Shown in pieces: positions 1 to 6,883 of a DNA stretch of 9,875 bases (positions are counted from its first letter, which is position 1; each line of letters begins with the position of its first letter). The translations under genes were made by a program, and so were the position numbers. The DNA is from an uncultured Porphyromonadaceae bacterium (GTDB taxonomy: Bacteria; Bacteroidota; Bacteroidia; Bacteroidales; Muribaculaceae): assembly GCA_947174155.1 (NCBI GenBank), contig CAMWHX010000024.1, positions 1-9,875 on the forward strand, given 5' to 3'. Under the pieces are notes generated by a model that saw nothing but the letters and a program-made list of their open reading frames with translations, was not told the origin of the DNA and made no database searches.

Positions 1-2827
1 GCGTAGGACCGTAGACAATTCCGCCCTCGGCAAATTTCGGGATAGCCGCAGCCGCGATCACCGACTGCTGAGCGGCTACAAATCCGGCAGCGATCTCCGT
101 GCCGGCAAAGGGGATGTAGGCATGGGCTGCGAAGGTCTTGGCCGCGGCCAGGGCCGAGTAAGCGGCCGTCTCCTCGGAGGCTGCCGCCGATTCGGCCACC
201 GTCACCGCGGTTGTAGTGGTAGCTGCCGTCTGCGTCACCACCGAAAGGGAGTTGATGAGCTGGATCACGCCCCGGACTCCCTGCACCACGGACAATGCAC
301 CATCGATCACTCCCGTCAGGGCTTTCCACAGGCTCTGTTGCCGGGTCAACGCATCGGAAATGGACTCGATGCCGTTGCCGATACCCTTCAGGGAGTTCCA
401 GGAGGATGACACGGTCGAGATACTTCGGGCCGCCTCCCGTCCATATTTTCGGTATGCCTCCAGCGACTTCTCAAGCGCTTCCCGCTGGGTGGAGCTCATG
501 CGGTCGCCAAACTGCTCGAAGAGCCGGGTGATCTCCTTGATCTGCCGGGCGGCCTCCTCCATGCCCACGGTCCGAACGGTGACGGTACCCTGCCGATCAC
601 CGACCCGGGAGGTGATATCAGTGATCGCTGTCTCAAGGTTTTCCATCAGCGTGTCAGTCGGTATCTCCGGAGGAGCAGCCGCCTTTTGCCATTCCTCGCG
701 GAGCTCGGTCAACGATTTCTTCACCAGCTCTATGCTGATGCGCTGAGTGGCCGTGGCTTTCTGAAGCCTGCGGTCATAATAGGCGATGGCCTCGTCAAGT
801 TCCTCGTAGGTGGTGATCTGGCGGGGAAGAGTGTCCGCCACTTCGGTCAGCGCCCCCTTCTCCATCTTCAGGGCACGCAGGCGTTCCGTGGTCCGCGCGG
901 CTTCGGCCCCGCGCTGGGTAGCCAGCAGCGCGGTCTGGTAATTTATCTCGTCATCGTAATTCCTGGCGGTCTCCAGAGTGTCGGGACGTGTGAGCTCGGC
1001 GCGCCGCAGCTCGATCATCCGTATCTCCTCCTGCCAGGCCGTTATGTTGCTCCGCGCCGACCGGGCCTCCTCCTCTGTCAGGGTGTCGGCCTTCGCCACA
1101 GTCTCCGAGATCAGCCTGTTCAGTTTCTCGTAGCGGGTCTCCTCGTGCCGGGTCCCGCCTCTCCCGGAAGAGGAGGAGGCGTTAGGAGCGGGAGCCGGGG
1201 AGGTCTCGTAACCCTCTATCACTTTTGAGATGGCCTCCATCTCGGCGTCAATTTCCTTCTCCCTCTTGTCGAGCGCCCCGAGCTCCACCTTCTCGAAGGA
1301 GTCCAGACTGTTGTTCACCGCAGTAAGCTGTGAGCTGTTTGTAGCGCCGTTCCTCGCCGCCACAATCCGTCTGGTTTCCGGAGATGTGCCTGCGGCGTTG
1401 CTGTCCCGCATCTCCTCATAACGCTTCTTGACCCTCTCGCGCTCTATGATTATCTCGGCCTTGTTGCGTCCGAGATCCGTGAGGAGATCCTTGGCCCCCT
1501 CCACGGTGTAGGCCTTCTGGAGGGAACTGATGTAATCATCGAGAGCCTGCTTGTTGTAACGGAACTTCTGCCCGGTGGCATCGAGGCGGGCATTGAAGTC
1601 GTCGATCGTGCTGTTGAGTTCCCTCTGGGCCTTGGTCCGGTCCTTCATAGACCTGGTCTCGTCGTCCATCACCTTTATGAGCGCCTCGATGCGGACGCGT
1701 TGCTCGGTTGCCCGGGTCGCGGCGTCCCTGGTCACATCGGCCATATTGCGGATTCTCTCGCCGGTGGCGGCCATTTCCTTTCCGGCCTCAGCCGTGGATC
1801 CGGTCAGTTTCTCCATCAGCCACGAGAGGGCAGCTATGGCCGCTCCGATTCCGGTGCCGATTAAAGCCGCGCGTAGGGCCACGGCCATCACGCGGGCCGC
1901 AGTGGTGGTGGTCCGTATTGTGATGCCGAGTATGCGTGTGGACGTTGATGCGGAGTTGAGCGATGGGATCAGCGCGAGCACGGATGCCCTCAGGCTTGCC
2001 AGCGCGTTAATCGAGGAGAGCACCTGGGATGTAAGGTCCACGTAAGGGGCTATGTTGCGCACCATGCCTCCGAGCTGTTCCTTAACGTCACCCAGCGCGT
2101 TGGCGAGCTGCTGGGCCTTTCCGCTGTCGGTCTGTGCAAGCGACTGATTGACGCCTCCGACCGATTCCGAGACCACTTCGGCGAGCATGGCAGCACGCTC
2201 CATCTCGGTGCCGGTCTTGAGTATCTTTTCCTGAGCCTCGTCGAAGGTATAGCCATAGCGCGAAAGGGCGCCCGTCTGGCCCTGCATCACCTTTCCGAGC
2301 ATCGTGGCGATCTGCGCGGCGTTTTCTCCGGAGGCACCGAAGGCGTACTGCTGGGCCACCATGTCGTTCATCACCGGGATCAGTGTCTCCAGACTTGACC
2401 GCAACTCAAGATAGGTGGCCAGTTCCTGGGCTCCGGCGAGCTGCACCTCATCGCCGATGATGCCGATCTGCTGCTGTGCCGCAGTGAGATCTTTGATTGC
2501 CTGCACGTCCTCGACGCGCGCCCCCATTGTGCGCTTCATCACCGCCTCAAGACGCGTCTCCACATCCTCCTGTACCCGATAAGCCGCCGTGAGATCCTGG
2601 AAGATTCCGTTGACCGTGTCCACGGATTCCGTGATCGTCCGGAAGGAGCGGGCGATCTCGTTATAGTTGATGAGCCGGGTGCGGAGATTCTCGGCCGGCT
2701 CCATTGTGGAGTTGAGCGCCGAACGCACCGCCTCCACGGAGCGGGCAATGTCCTGCATCGACTGCTCCGTACCGTCGGTCTGCATCTTGAAGGTCAGACT
2801 GACCGTGGTCACTGCGTTGGCGCTCAT
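1..2827 (-). CDS. Tape measure protein (3' end outside window)
   Basis: This protein sets tail length and is ejected ahead of the DNA. The frame is open from ATG at 2827 to the window edge, giving 942 visible residues. The N-terminal ~130 residues form helical, heptad-like coils (EQSMQDIARSVEAV). MLGKVMQGQTGALSRYGYTFDEAQ (176-199) and QTDSGKAQQLANALGDVKEQLGG match the conserved N-terminal domain of tape measures. A strongly hydrophobic, Gly/Ala-rich stretch (about 313-338, with LIGTGIGAAIAALSWL) could cross a membrane. Long coiled coils follow, broken by a Pro/Ala/Ser/Gly linker near 543-560. Another Ala/Thr-rich stretch (about 860-930) leads to IPKFAEGGIVYGPT at the edge; FAxGGIVxGPT is a typical tape-measure C-terminal signature, so a modest part remains outside. 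The start overlaps the chaperone stop as ATGA. Confidence 0.92.
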   Translation of the reverse strand, partial: MSANAVTTVSLTFKMQTDGTEQSMQDIARSVEAVRSALNSTMEPAENLRTRLINYNEIARSFRTITESVDTVNGIFQDLTAAYRVQEDVETRLEAVMKRTMGARVEDVQAIKDLTAAQQQIGIIGDEVQLAGAQELATYLELRSSLETLIPVMNDMVAQQYAFGASGENAAQIATMLGKVMQGQTGALSRYGYTFDEAQEKILKTGTEMERAAMLAEVVSESVGGVNQSLAQTDSGKAQQLANALGDVKEQLGGMVRNIAPYVDLTSQVLSSINALASLRASVLALIPSLNSASTSTRILGITIRTTTTAARVMAVALRAALIGTGIGAAIAALSWLMEKLTGSTAEAGKEMAATGERIRNMADVTRDAATRATEQRVRIEALIKVMDDETRSMKDRTKAQRELNSTIDDFNARLDATGQKFRYNKQALDDYISSLQKAYTVEGAKDLLTDLGRNKAEIIIERERVKKRYEEMRDSNAAGTSPETRRIVAARNGATNSSQLTAVNNSLDSFEKVELGALDKREKEIDAEMEAISKVIEGYETSPAPAPNASSSSGRGGTRHEETRYEKLNRLISETVAKADTLTEEEARSARSNITAWQEEIRMIELRRAELTRPDTLETARNYDDEINYQTALLATQRGAEAARTTERLRALKMEKGALTEVADTLPRQITTYEELDEAIAYYDRRLQKATATQRISIELVKKSLTELREEWQKAAAPPEIPTDTLMENLETAITDITSRVGDRQGTVTVRTVGMEEAARQIKEITRLFEQFGDRMSSTQREALEKSLEAYRKYGREAARSISTVSSSWNSLKGIGNGIESISDALTRQQSLWKALTGVIDGALSVVQGVRGVIQLINSLSVVTQTAATTTTAVTVAESAAASEETAAYSALAAAKTFAAHAYIPFAGTEIAAGFVAAQQSVIAAAAIPKFAEGGIVYGPT

Positions 2828-3446
2828 GATGATTCCCTTATCTGTTTCATGCGGCGCATGAAGGCCTCGTGGCCGTCACGCTTCCGCGATGTTTGTGAAG
2901 AAATCTGCCGGGGCCGGTCATCGTCTCCCTTGAGCGGCATCACCTCGGCGGGGTCGAGGGTCTCCCTTACCCACGGCTGCACGATCATGCAGCCCAATGC
3001 GCGCACCCTGCGCCACGCCTCGATGCCGTCGCTCTCCTTCCCCTTGATCCACGCCTCCCACACGGCCGAAAACTCGGCGGGAGTCATGGAGCGGAAATCG
3101 GACACCGAAAGTCCGATCCTGCCGACTGCCAGCCCCAGCAGATGTGTTATCGTGTAATTTTTTTTTCAGTGTCGGTCTCGGCCGGAGGATTTTCCGCCAC
3201 AAACCAGGCGTTGACCTCGCGGAGCGTCACGCGGTCGGCGAAGTCCTCGAAACTCATGTCAAAACTGCCGTTGTTGCGCCTGGCCGCGGCCCTGAGTGAA
3301 CACCACGCCAGCATGGTCATGGCGTGGGTGTCGATTTTCGAAGGCTCAAACATCGGATCAAAGCCGATACGGTCCTTGGTCTCGATGATGGCGCCGTTGG
3401 TCATCACGGCGTCATGTTTCACGCTGTCTACGGTTATTTTGCTCAT
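2824..3446 (-). CDS. Tail assembly chaperone, frameshifted long form (lambda gpGT-like)
   Basis: The deduced fusion has 207 residues: the first 96 codons of the chaperone, then a -1 shift at 3159-3165 into a 111-residue extension. Right after the slip it reads NYTITHLLGLAVGRIGLS, then VSDFRSMTPAEFSAVWEAW. The LLGLA...GLSxxDFxxMTPxEF pattern is characteristic of the C-terminal part of tail chaperones, which sense the tape measure and capsid-side tail genes. Three facts support the fusion: conserved coding begins immediately after the slip and before any ATG of that frame (the first is the M of SMTP), the frame is exactly -1, and the stop TGA overlaps the tape measure ATG (2824-2827). Internal initiation at the GTG at 3105 would lose the LLGLAVGRIG helix. 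The C-terminal tail (KRDGHEAFMRRMKQIRESS) is basic. Confidence 0.78.
3147..3446 (-). CDS. Tail assembly chaperone, short form (lambda gpG-like)
   Basis: The unshifted product is 99 residues (MSKITVDSVKHD to TEKKITR). The helical middle (AMTMLAWCSLRAAARRNNGSFDMSFEDFADRV, about 42-73) resembles the N-terminal part of siphophage tail assembly chaperones; I do not recognise a specific family from residues alone. The call rests on three things: position between major tail protein and tape measure, size, and the slippery A-run in its last codons. The chaperone coats the tape measure and recruits tube subunits, and is absent from the finished virion. It is coupled to the preceding gene by ATGA. Zero-frame translation ends at TAA (3147-3149), four codons after the slip codons. 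Confidence 0.82.
   Translation of the reverse strand: MSKITVDSVKHDAVMTNGAIIETKDRIGFDPMFEPSKIDTHAMTMLAWCSLRAAARRNNGSFDMSFEDFADRVTLREVNAWFVAENPPAETDTEKKITR
3158..3166 (-). promoter_or_regulatory. Probable -1 programmed frameshift site (A9 slippery run)
   Basis: On the minus strand codons 94-97 read GAA AAA AAA ATT, a run of nine A. The heptamer A-AAA-AAA (3165-3159) is a canonical -1 slip site, decoded by two lysine tRNAs. After a -1 slip, translation resumes with AAT TAC ACG ATA and stays open to 2824. A weak 6-bp stem with a GGGC loop (3141-3126, two G-U pairs) starts 17 bases downstream, which is farther than usual for a stimulator. Homopolymer length also allows RNA polymerase slippage as an alternative mechanism. 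Confidence 0.8.
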
Positions 3447-3910
3447 GATGCTGGGGTGGTTGAGCCCGGAATCAGGAACGTCTTGGGCGCTCCGGACGAC
3501 ACGGCGGTGAATGAATAGGTGACCTCCTCATTGACCTTGGCCGTTTCCTGGAGATCGGTGATCAGGAAGTCGCACACGAGATAAGGTTTCGAATCCTCAT
3601 CACGCATGAAGGCCTTAACCTCGACCGGTTCCTTCTTGAACCATGCGGCGCGGATTTCCTCAAGGGTGCCCTCGGCCTCCTGGTAATGCTTCAGACCGTC
3701 CACCTTGAGCGTGATGCTCTGTTCGGTGCCTATCTGTTCGGAGAACCCGGCCTGGGTGGGACCCTTGACGGTCGCGGGTGGCTTCACGGCCACGCTTTTG
3801 GTGTTGGTCTTATATGATATGTCATGACTGGTGGAATGGCCGCAGACCTTTCCGGCCACGTTGACCAGAACGTCCGAACCGTTGGCGTATCCTGTTTTTG
3901 CTGCGCACAT
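3443..3910 (-). CDS. Major tail protein (tail tube subunit, TP901-1-like)
   Basis: This polymerises into the hollow tail tube. The product is 155 residues, a normal size for the short TP901-1/Phage_tail_2-like tube proteins. It begins CAAKTGYANGSDVLVNVAG (start of the first strand) and contains ITLKVDGLKHYQEAEGTLEEI (about 66-86), followed by the strand pair VEVKAFMRDEDSKPYLVCDF and ITDLQETAKVNEEVTYSFT, the usual end of this beta-sandwich (tube proteins often read as a target strand, a short turn and a 'tfs' strand here). The C-terminus is a short Ser/Thr/Pro tail (PGSTTPAS) with no added Ig-like domain. Its stop overlaps the chaperone start as ATGA (3443-3446). Family assignment is by pattern and position. 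Confidence 0.85.
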   Translation of the reverse strand: MCAAKTGYANGSDVLVNVAGKVCGHSTSHDISYKTNTKSVAVKPPATVKGPTQAGFSEQIGTEQSITLKVDGLKHYQEAEGTLEEIRAAWFKKEPVEVKAFMRDEDSKPYLVCDFLITDLQETAKVNEEVTYSFTAVSSGAPKTFLIPGSTTPAS

Positions 3911-3943
3911 GCTGTTTTAAGAATTATAAAGTTTTTTGAATGA
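3911..3943 (-). promoter_or_regulatory. AT-rich leader ahead of the major tail protein
   Basis: This is the only real gap between the tail genes. Read on the minus strand it is almost pure A/T and contains TATAAT (3928-3923) about 12 bases before the ATG, followed by TTAAAACAGC. There is no purine-rich Shine-Dalgarno sequence. An AT-rich, unstructured translation-initiation region, as Bacteroidota use for highly expressed genes, is the simplest reading. A promoter is less likely because the resulting leader would be only a few bases and no matching -35 (or TTTG-type -33) element is visible. Confidence 0.4.
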
Positions 3944-4345
3944 TTATGCTTTCATCTCGAAGGTGAGCTGCTGCACCATGGCGTCGCCAGCAGCCACGGC
4001 GTCCTCGGCGGCGTCGGTCATGGCCAGATACCGCACACAGAGCCCCGCACACTCTCCGCTGAACCCGTCGAGAGCCGTGCGGACGGCCTCGGCAATCTCC
4101 AAACTTCCGGCGTAGGTGGAGGCATAGACCCACACCTCGAAGAGGGCCGTATCGGCCGGCCTGCCGCTCTTTACCGGCGTTGGATCGAGCCCGGCCCGGC
4201 GATAGACGATGTAGGGGAGGGTCTCCTCATTGTCGGAGGCCACCGGAAAAATGCGGGAGCAGAGGGCCGTCACCTCCCGGGAGCCTGAGAGGAGGGTGCG
4301 GATCACCGAGCCACCGCTGATCACTGTTTTTTCACCAGATACCAT
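3944..4345 (-). CDS. Tail completion/terminator protein (DUF3168, gp11-like)
   Basis: The product is 133 residues. The DUF3168 pattern is visible: SVIRTLLSGSREVTALCSRIFPV (13-35), then LPYIVYRR (43-50), the strand TALFEVWVYAST (66-77) and the helix SLEIAEAVRTALDGF (80-94), ending in a strand (VQQLTFEMKA). In related phages this protein forms the ring that stops tail-tube growth and joins the tail to the head. The ATG at 4345 overlaps the gp10-like gene by 14 bases; a GTG at codon 8 or 14 is a possible shorter start. It ends in TAA, 33 bases before the major tail protein start. Confidence 0.86.
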   Translation of the reverse strand: MVSGEKTVISGGSVIRTLLSGSREVTALCSRIFPVASDNEETLPYIVYRRAGLDPTPVKSGRPADTALFEVWVYASTYAGSLEIAEAVRTALDGFSGECAGLCVRYLAMTDAAEDAVAAGDAMVQQLTFEMKA

Positions 4346-4895
4346 TTCTTGCTGCCTGTTTTACGATTGCGGTCATAAGTATGTCGGCCAGTTCGGACTG
4401 TATGGCGTCGGTCATGTTGTCGCGGGCGCGTTCCATAAACATTCCCGGCTCCATCTGTCCCGTGCGGCCCTTTCCCTTGTTTCTGTAGCGGTGTGCGGTT
4501 CCTTTCTCGGCCCATATCAGCACGGGCTTTATGAGGAAGGCCTCGCGGTCTTGGTATCTCCCGTCGCGGCGGCTGGTCATGTGCCATCCGGCATATCTGC
4601 CGGCGTTAAACTGTTCCCTGGTCAGTCCCGCCCCCGGGCGTCCCTTGGTGCCGACGGTGACGCGGAAGCCGGGAGTCTGCCTGAATACGATGAGTCGGAC
4701 GCTGCGGCGCATCGAGGGATCCCAGCGCAGGCGGGTCTGCGGGCTCCGGATCTGGCGGATCACCTCCCGGCGGAGCTTCTGTCCGCTTTGGCGGTATGCC
4801 CGGCGCATGACCGCCAGCCGGTTCTTTTCCGATAGCCGCTCCCAGAGCTGAAGGAACCGGCTTTCGTCAAAGGTGATTTCAGCGCCCCGTGCCAT
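4332..4895 (-). CDS. HK97 gp10-like head-tail/tail-completion protein
   Basis: Members of the HK97-gp10_like family act at the head-tail joint or tail terminus. The product is 187 residues from the ATG at 4895 (MARGAEITFDESRF); a GTG one codon upstream at 4898 is an alternative. Conserved features are a basic helical N-terminal half (AVMRRAYRQSGQKLRREVIRQ, about 28-47), the aromatic strand FLIKPVLIWAEKGTAHR (about 119-135) and PGMFMERARDNM (about 150-161) leading into the C-terminal helix. It is longer than the roughly 110-150 residues common in this family; the added length is a basic insert around 50-115, rich in Arg and Gly. It is very arginine-rich overall. The start forms TGATG with the previous stop, and the end overlaps the next gene by 14 bases. 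Confidence 0.83.
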   Translation of the reverse strand: MARGAEITFDESRFLQLWERLSEKNRLAVMRRAYRQSGQKLRREVIRQIRSPQTRLRWDPSMRRSVRLIVFRQTPGFRVTVGTKGRPGAGLTREQFNAGRYAGWHMTSRRDGRYQDREAFLIKPVLIWAEKGTAHRYRNKGKGRTGQMEPGMFMERARDNMTDAIQSELADILMTAIVKQAARNGIW

Positions 4896-5218
4896 CACGT
4901 ATTCTCCTTATGGCAGAGCAGCTGCCGGAATCCCTTGGTGTGCCACACTATCACGCTGTCCACCCTCATCACCGGCGAATGGCCGCACTCCTGCACCCTC
5001 CACCCCTCGGAGATGTCGTGGACCGACCGGACATTGTAGACGGCATCGTATCCGGCGAACACCTCGGCGGTCTCGACCCGCGAGCGCCCGGTCATCCTCA
5101 CCCTTTCGGCACGTATGGGCTCAAGTTCCTCCCACGTGCCGAGCTGCTGGCCGTATTCGTCCTCCCTCCTCACCGGGCGCCACACCTTGAGGACCGATCT
5201 GAGTCTTCCGGCTATCAT
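4895..5218 (-). CDS. Head-closure / head-tail adaptor protein (Phage_H_T_join, SPP1 gp16-like)
   Basis: This protein closes the portal channel after packaging and offers the tail docking surface. The product is 107 residues. The N-terminal pattern IAGRLRSVLKVWRPVRREDEYGQQLGTW, followed by RAERVRM (about 37-43), matches the short beta-barrel PF05521 family (x-D-x-YG-Q...W...RA). A second strand-rich half ends in VMRVDSVIVW (about 84-93). The ATG at 5218 overlaps the previous stop as ATGA, and its own TGA touches the next start at 4895. Assignment rests on motif, size and position between gp6-like and gp10-like genes. Confidence 0.85.
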   Translation of the reverse strand: MIAGRLRSVLKVWRPVRREDEYGQQLGTWEELEPIRAERVRMTGRSRVETAEVFAGYDAVYNVRSVHDISEGWRVQECGHSPVMRVDSVIVWHTKGFRQLLCHKENT

Positions 5219-5553
5219 GATTCGGTCTCTCCGGATTTGCGGCGGAAGGAGCGGTAGGGGGCGAGCAGCGTCGAGACGCCGAAAGGCACCTCGGCCATCT
5301 GCGCTCCGGCCACTGCCTCACGCTGGTTATACCAGTGGGCGCCGAGCATCAGCACGGCGTGGCGCACCGGGGCCGCCAGACCACCGGTGGCGTCCGTCAG
5401 TTCCTCCAGCGGACGGTGGGTGTGAAGACATACCCACTCCTCGGCGGCATCGAGCAGCGACTGCAGATAGTCCGTCTCTCCGGACCATTCCGGAGCCGGA
5501 CAGTCATCGGTCATGGTCTGTGACCGGAGCAGGGCGACGGGAGTCAGCGACAT
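5215..5553 (-). CDS. Head-tail connector, gp6-like (Phage_connect_1)
   Basis: This small helical protein forms the ring that docks under the portal. The product is 112 residues from the ATG at 5553; a TTG two codons upstream is a poorer start. Family features are the helix YLQSLLDAAEEWVCLHTHRPL (29-49), the helix PVRHAVLMLGAHWYNQRE (62-79) and the C-terminal VPFGVSTLLAPYR (89-101), a signature of PF05135-type gp6 proteins. It lies 12 bases after the capsid stop, and its TGA overlaps the next start as ATGA (5215-5218), suggesting coupled translation. Position and length fit HK97 gp6 well. Confidence 0.92.
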   Translation of the reverse strand: MSLTPVALLRSQTMTDDCPAPEWSGETDYLQSLLDAAEEWVCLHTHRPLEELTDATGGLAAPVRHAVLMLGAHWYNQREAVAGAQMAEVPFGVSTLLAPYRSFRRKSGETES

Positions 5554-5565
5554 GGGCAATCAGAA

Positions 5566-6861
5566 TCAGGCGCCGGCGGCCGAAACCTTACCGAGGGCGA
5601 AAGCCTCCGGACGCAGGGTCTTGGTCGCGTAGTCACAGTTAAGCACGAAATCCACGGCATCCTTGCGGGCCTTGGAGTAGGGATCCACTGTGAAGCGGAT
5701 GCTTCCGAAGAGGCCCATCGGCTGATAGCGCCAGTCGCCCAGGCCGATGTATTCCGTCACGTCCCTTATCTCGTAGATGGCATCCTTCACCGGGGTGGCG
5801 ATTTCCGAGGTGTCGGTCACGGATCCTGCCACGCGATCCCCCTCCTTGAGGGTGTAGTCGGCGAAGGCCGTGCCGCTGTATTTCTTATAGGTCTTCGTGA
5901 CGTCGGCCATCTCGTTGGAGGTGTAGACGGGCAGACCGAGTAGACGGCCGTTCTGGATCATCGGAATGAAAATGCCGTCCTTGCTGATCGGGGTGACTTC
6001 GAGTATGGCCTCCATAGCCTTGGTCATGGTCCAGCAGAGGGCGGATCCATCGATGCCGGTGGAGAGCACGCGGGCCTTCATCAGTTTGTTGAGCTCTATG
6101 GCTGTCGGCACAGCCGAGAGCTTCAGCGGAGCGGCCACGGCATCCGTGAAGGGGCCGGCGAGGTTAGTCGCGCCATTGACTTTCTTGCGGCCCAGGATGA
6201 TCTTGTTGAGCAGGAGGGCCACCGATTTGGGGAGCACCTCGCGCACCACCATCTCGATCACTCCGTTAGTCTGGTTGATGGCCTGGTTGGTCACCGAATA
6301 GGCCACGCCCACGCGCTCCGGAGAGGCTGTGAGCTTGGAGAAGGGGATCTTGGAGTCGGTCAGCTCCACACCCTCGCCGAGCACCGTGGCCTCAGCCATC
6401 TCATACATCGGCCACACGAACTCGCCGTGCAGACCGGTGGGCATCGGGAGCCCGAGCTTGTCGATGATCAGGCCCTCGGTGAGGGGACGCAGGATGTCCT
6501 GGATATTCAGTGGCACCAGACCGCCGGAGGCGGCATCCTCCACCATCATCATGTCGCGCACCAACACGATCTCAGTCTGGCGCTTCTCGCGGATGTTCTG
6601 CACTATGATCTGCGCGGCGGTCTCGCGCACCGACGGATCGAGGCGCTCCACGTCCAGGGTCAGTGCGCGCAGGCGCTGGTCATAGTTGCGCACATCGCGC
6701 GAAAGTCTGTCCACATCGGTCTGCTCGGCCTCCGTCAGATCGCGGTCTTCGGAGTCGGCTGCATCGTAGATGTCGAGGATCTTATCCTTGGCCTCCTCCC
6801 TTTTTTCGGTCAGCTCGCGGACCTGGGTGTAGGGGTTGATTCTTTTCTTCTTTTTTGACAT
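5566..6861 (-). CDS. Major capsid protein with fused scaffolding (delta) domain, HK97 gp5-like
   Basis: This builds the icosahedral shell. The product is 431 residues from the ATG at 6861 (MSKKKKRINPY). The frame stays open upstream to 7017, but that extension overlaps the protease and reads as a low-quality basic peptide, so it is rejected. Residues 1 to about 95 are highly charged and heptad-like (RELTEKREEAKDKILD, then DVRNYDQRLRALTLDVERLD), matching the delta scaffold domain of HK97 gp5. From about 105 the Phage_capsid PF05065 fold follows, with VEDAASGGLVPLNIQDIL near its N-arm and IRFTVDPYSKARKDAVDF towards the end. Cleavage by the neighbouring protease is expected somewhere around residues 95-110; the exact bond cannot be read from sequence. 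There is no separate scaffold gene, consistent with the fusion. The leader is AT-rich (TATAACGGT before ATG) without Shine-Dalgarno. Confidence 0.95.
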   Translation of the reverse strand: MSKKKKRINPYTQVRELTEKREEAKDKILDIYDAADSEDRDLTEAEQTDVDRLSRDVRNYDQRLRALTLDVERLDPSVRETAAQIIVQNIREKRQTEIVLVRDMMMVEDAASGGLVPLNIQDILRPLTEGLIIDKLGLPMPTGLHGEFVWPMYEMAEATVLGEGVELTDSKIPFSKLTASPERVGVAYSVTNQAINQTNGVIEMVVREVLPKSVALLLNKIILGRKKVNGATNLAGPFTDAVAAPLKLSAVPTAIELNKLMKARVLSTGIDGSALCWTMTKAMEAILEVTPISKDGIFIPMIQNGRLLGLPVYTSNEMADVTKTYKKYSGTAFADYTLKEGDRVAGSVTDTSEIATPVKDAIYEIRDVTEYIGLGDWRYQPMGLFGSIRFTVDPYSKARKDAVDFVLNCDYATKTLRPEAFALGKVSAAGA

Positions 6862-6883
6862 ACCGTTATAGAGTTTGAATTGA

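Noticed and set aside
216..2045. Several plus-strand open frames (for example 216-746, 686-1228, 1575-2045) opposite the tape measure
   Set aside because: They are low-complexity Ser/Arg-rich shadows of the tape measure frame, which is open for 942 codons with family signatures.
2918..3202. A third open minus-strand frame across the slippery run, 94 codons
   Set aside because: Its product is Arg/Gly/His-rich with no chaperone-like pattern, and it would need a +1 shift. The -1 frame carries the conserved sequence instead.
3923..3928. TATAAT on the minus strand as a -10 promoter for the major tail protein
   Set aside because: No -35 element at proper spacing, a leader of only a few bases, and the stretch is simply AT-rich. 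It is retained only as a leader feature.
6851..6861. Second slippery-looking heptamer (A-AAA-AAG) at codons 2-4 of the capsid gene
   Set aside because: A -1 shift there leads to a stop after roughly 25 codons, with no meaningful product. The A-rich start is explained by the Lys-rich N-terminus and favourable AT-rich initiation.
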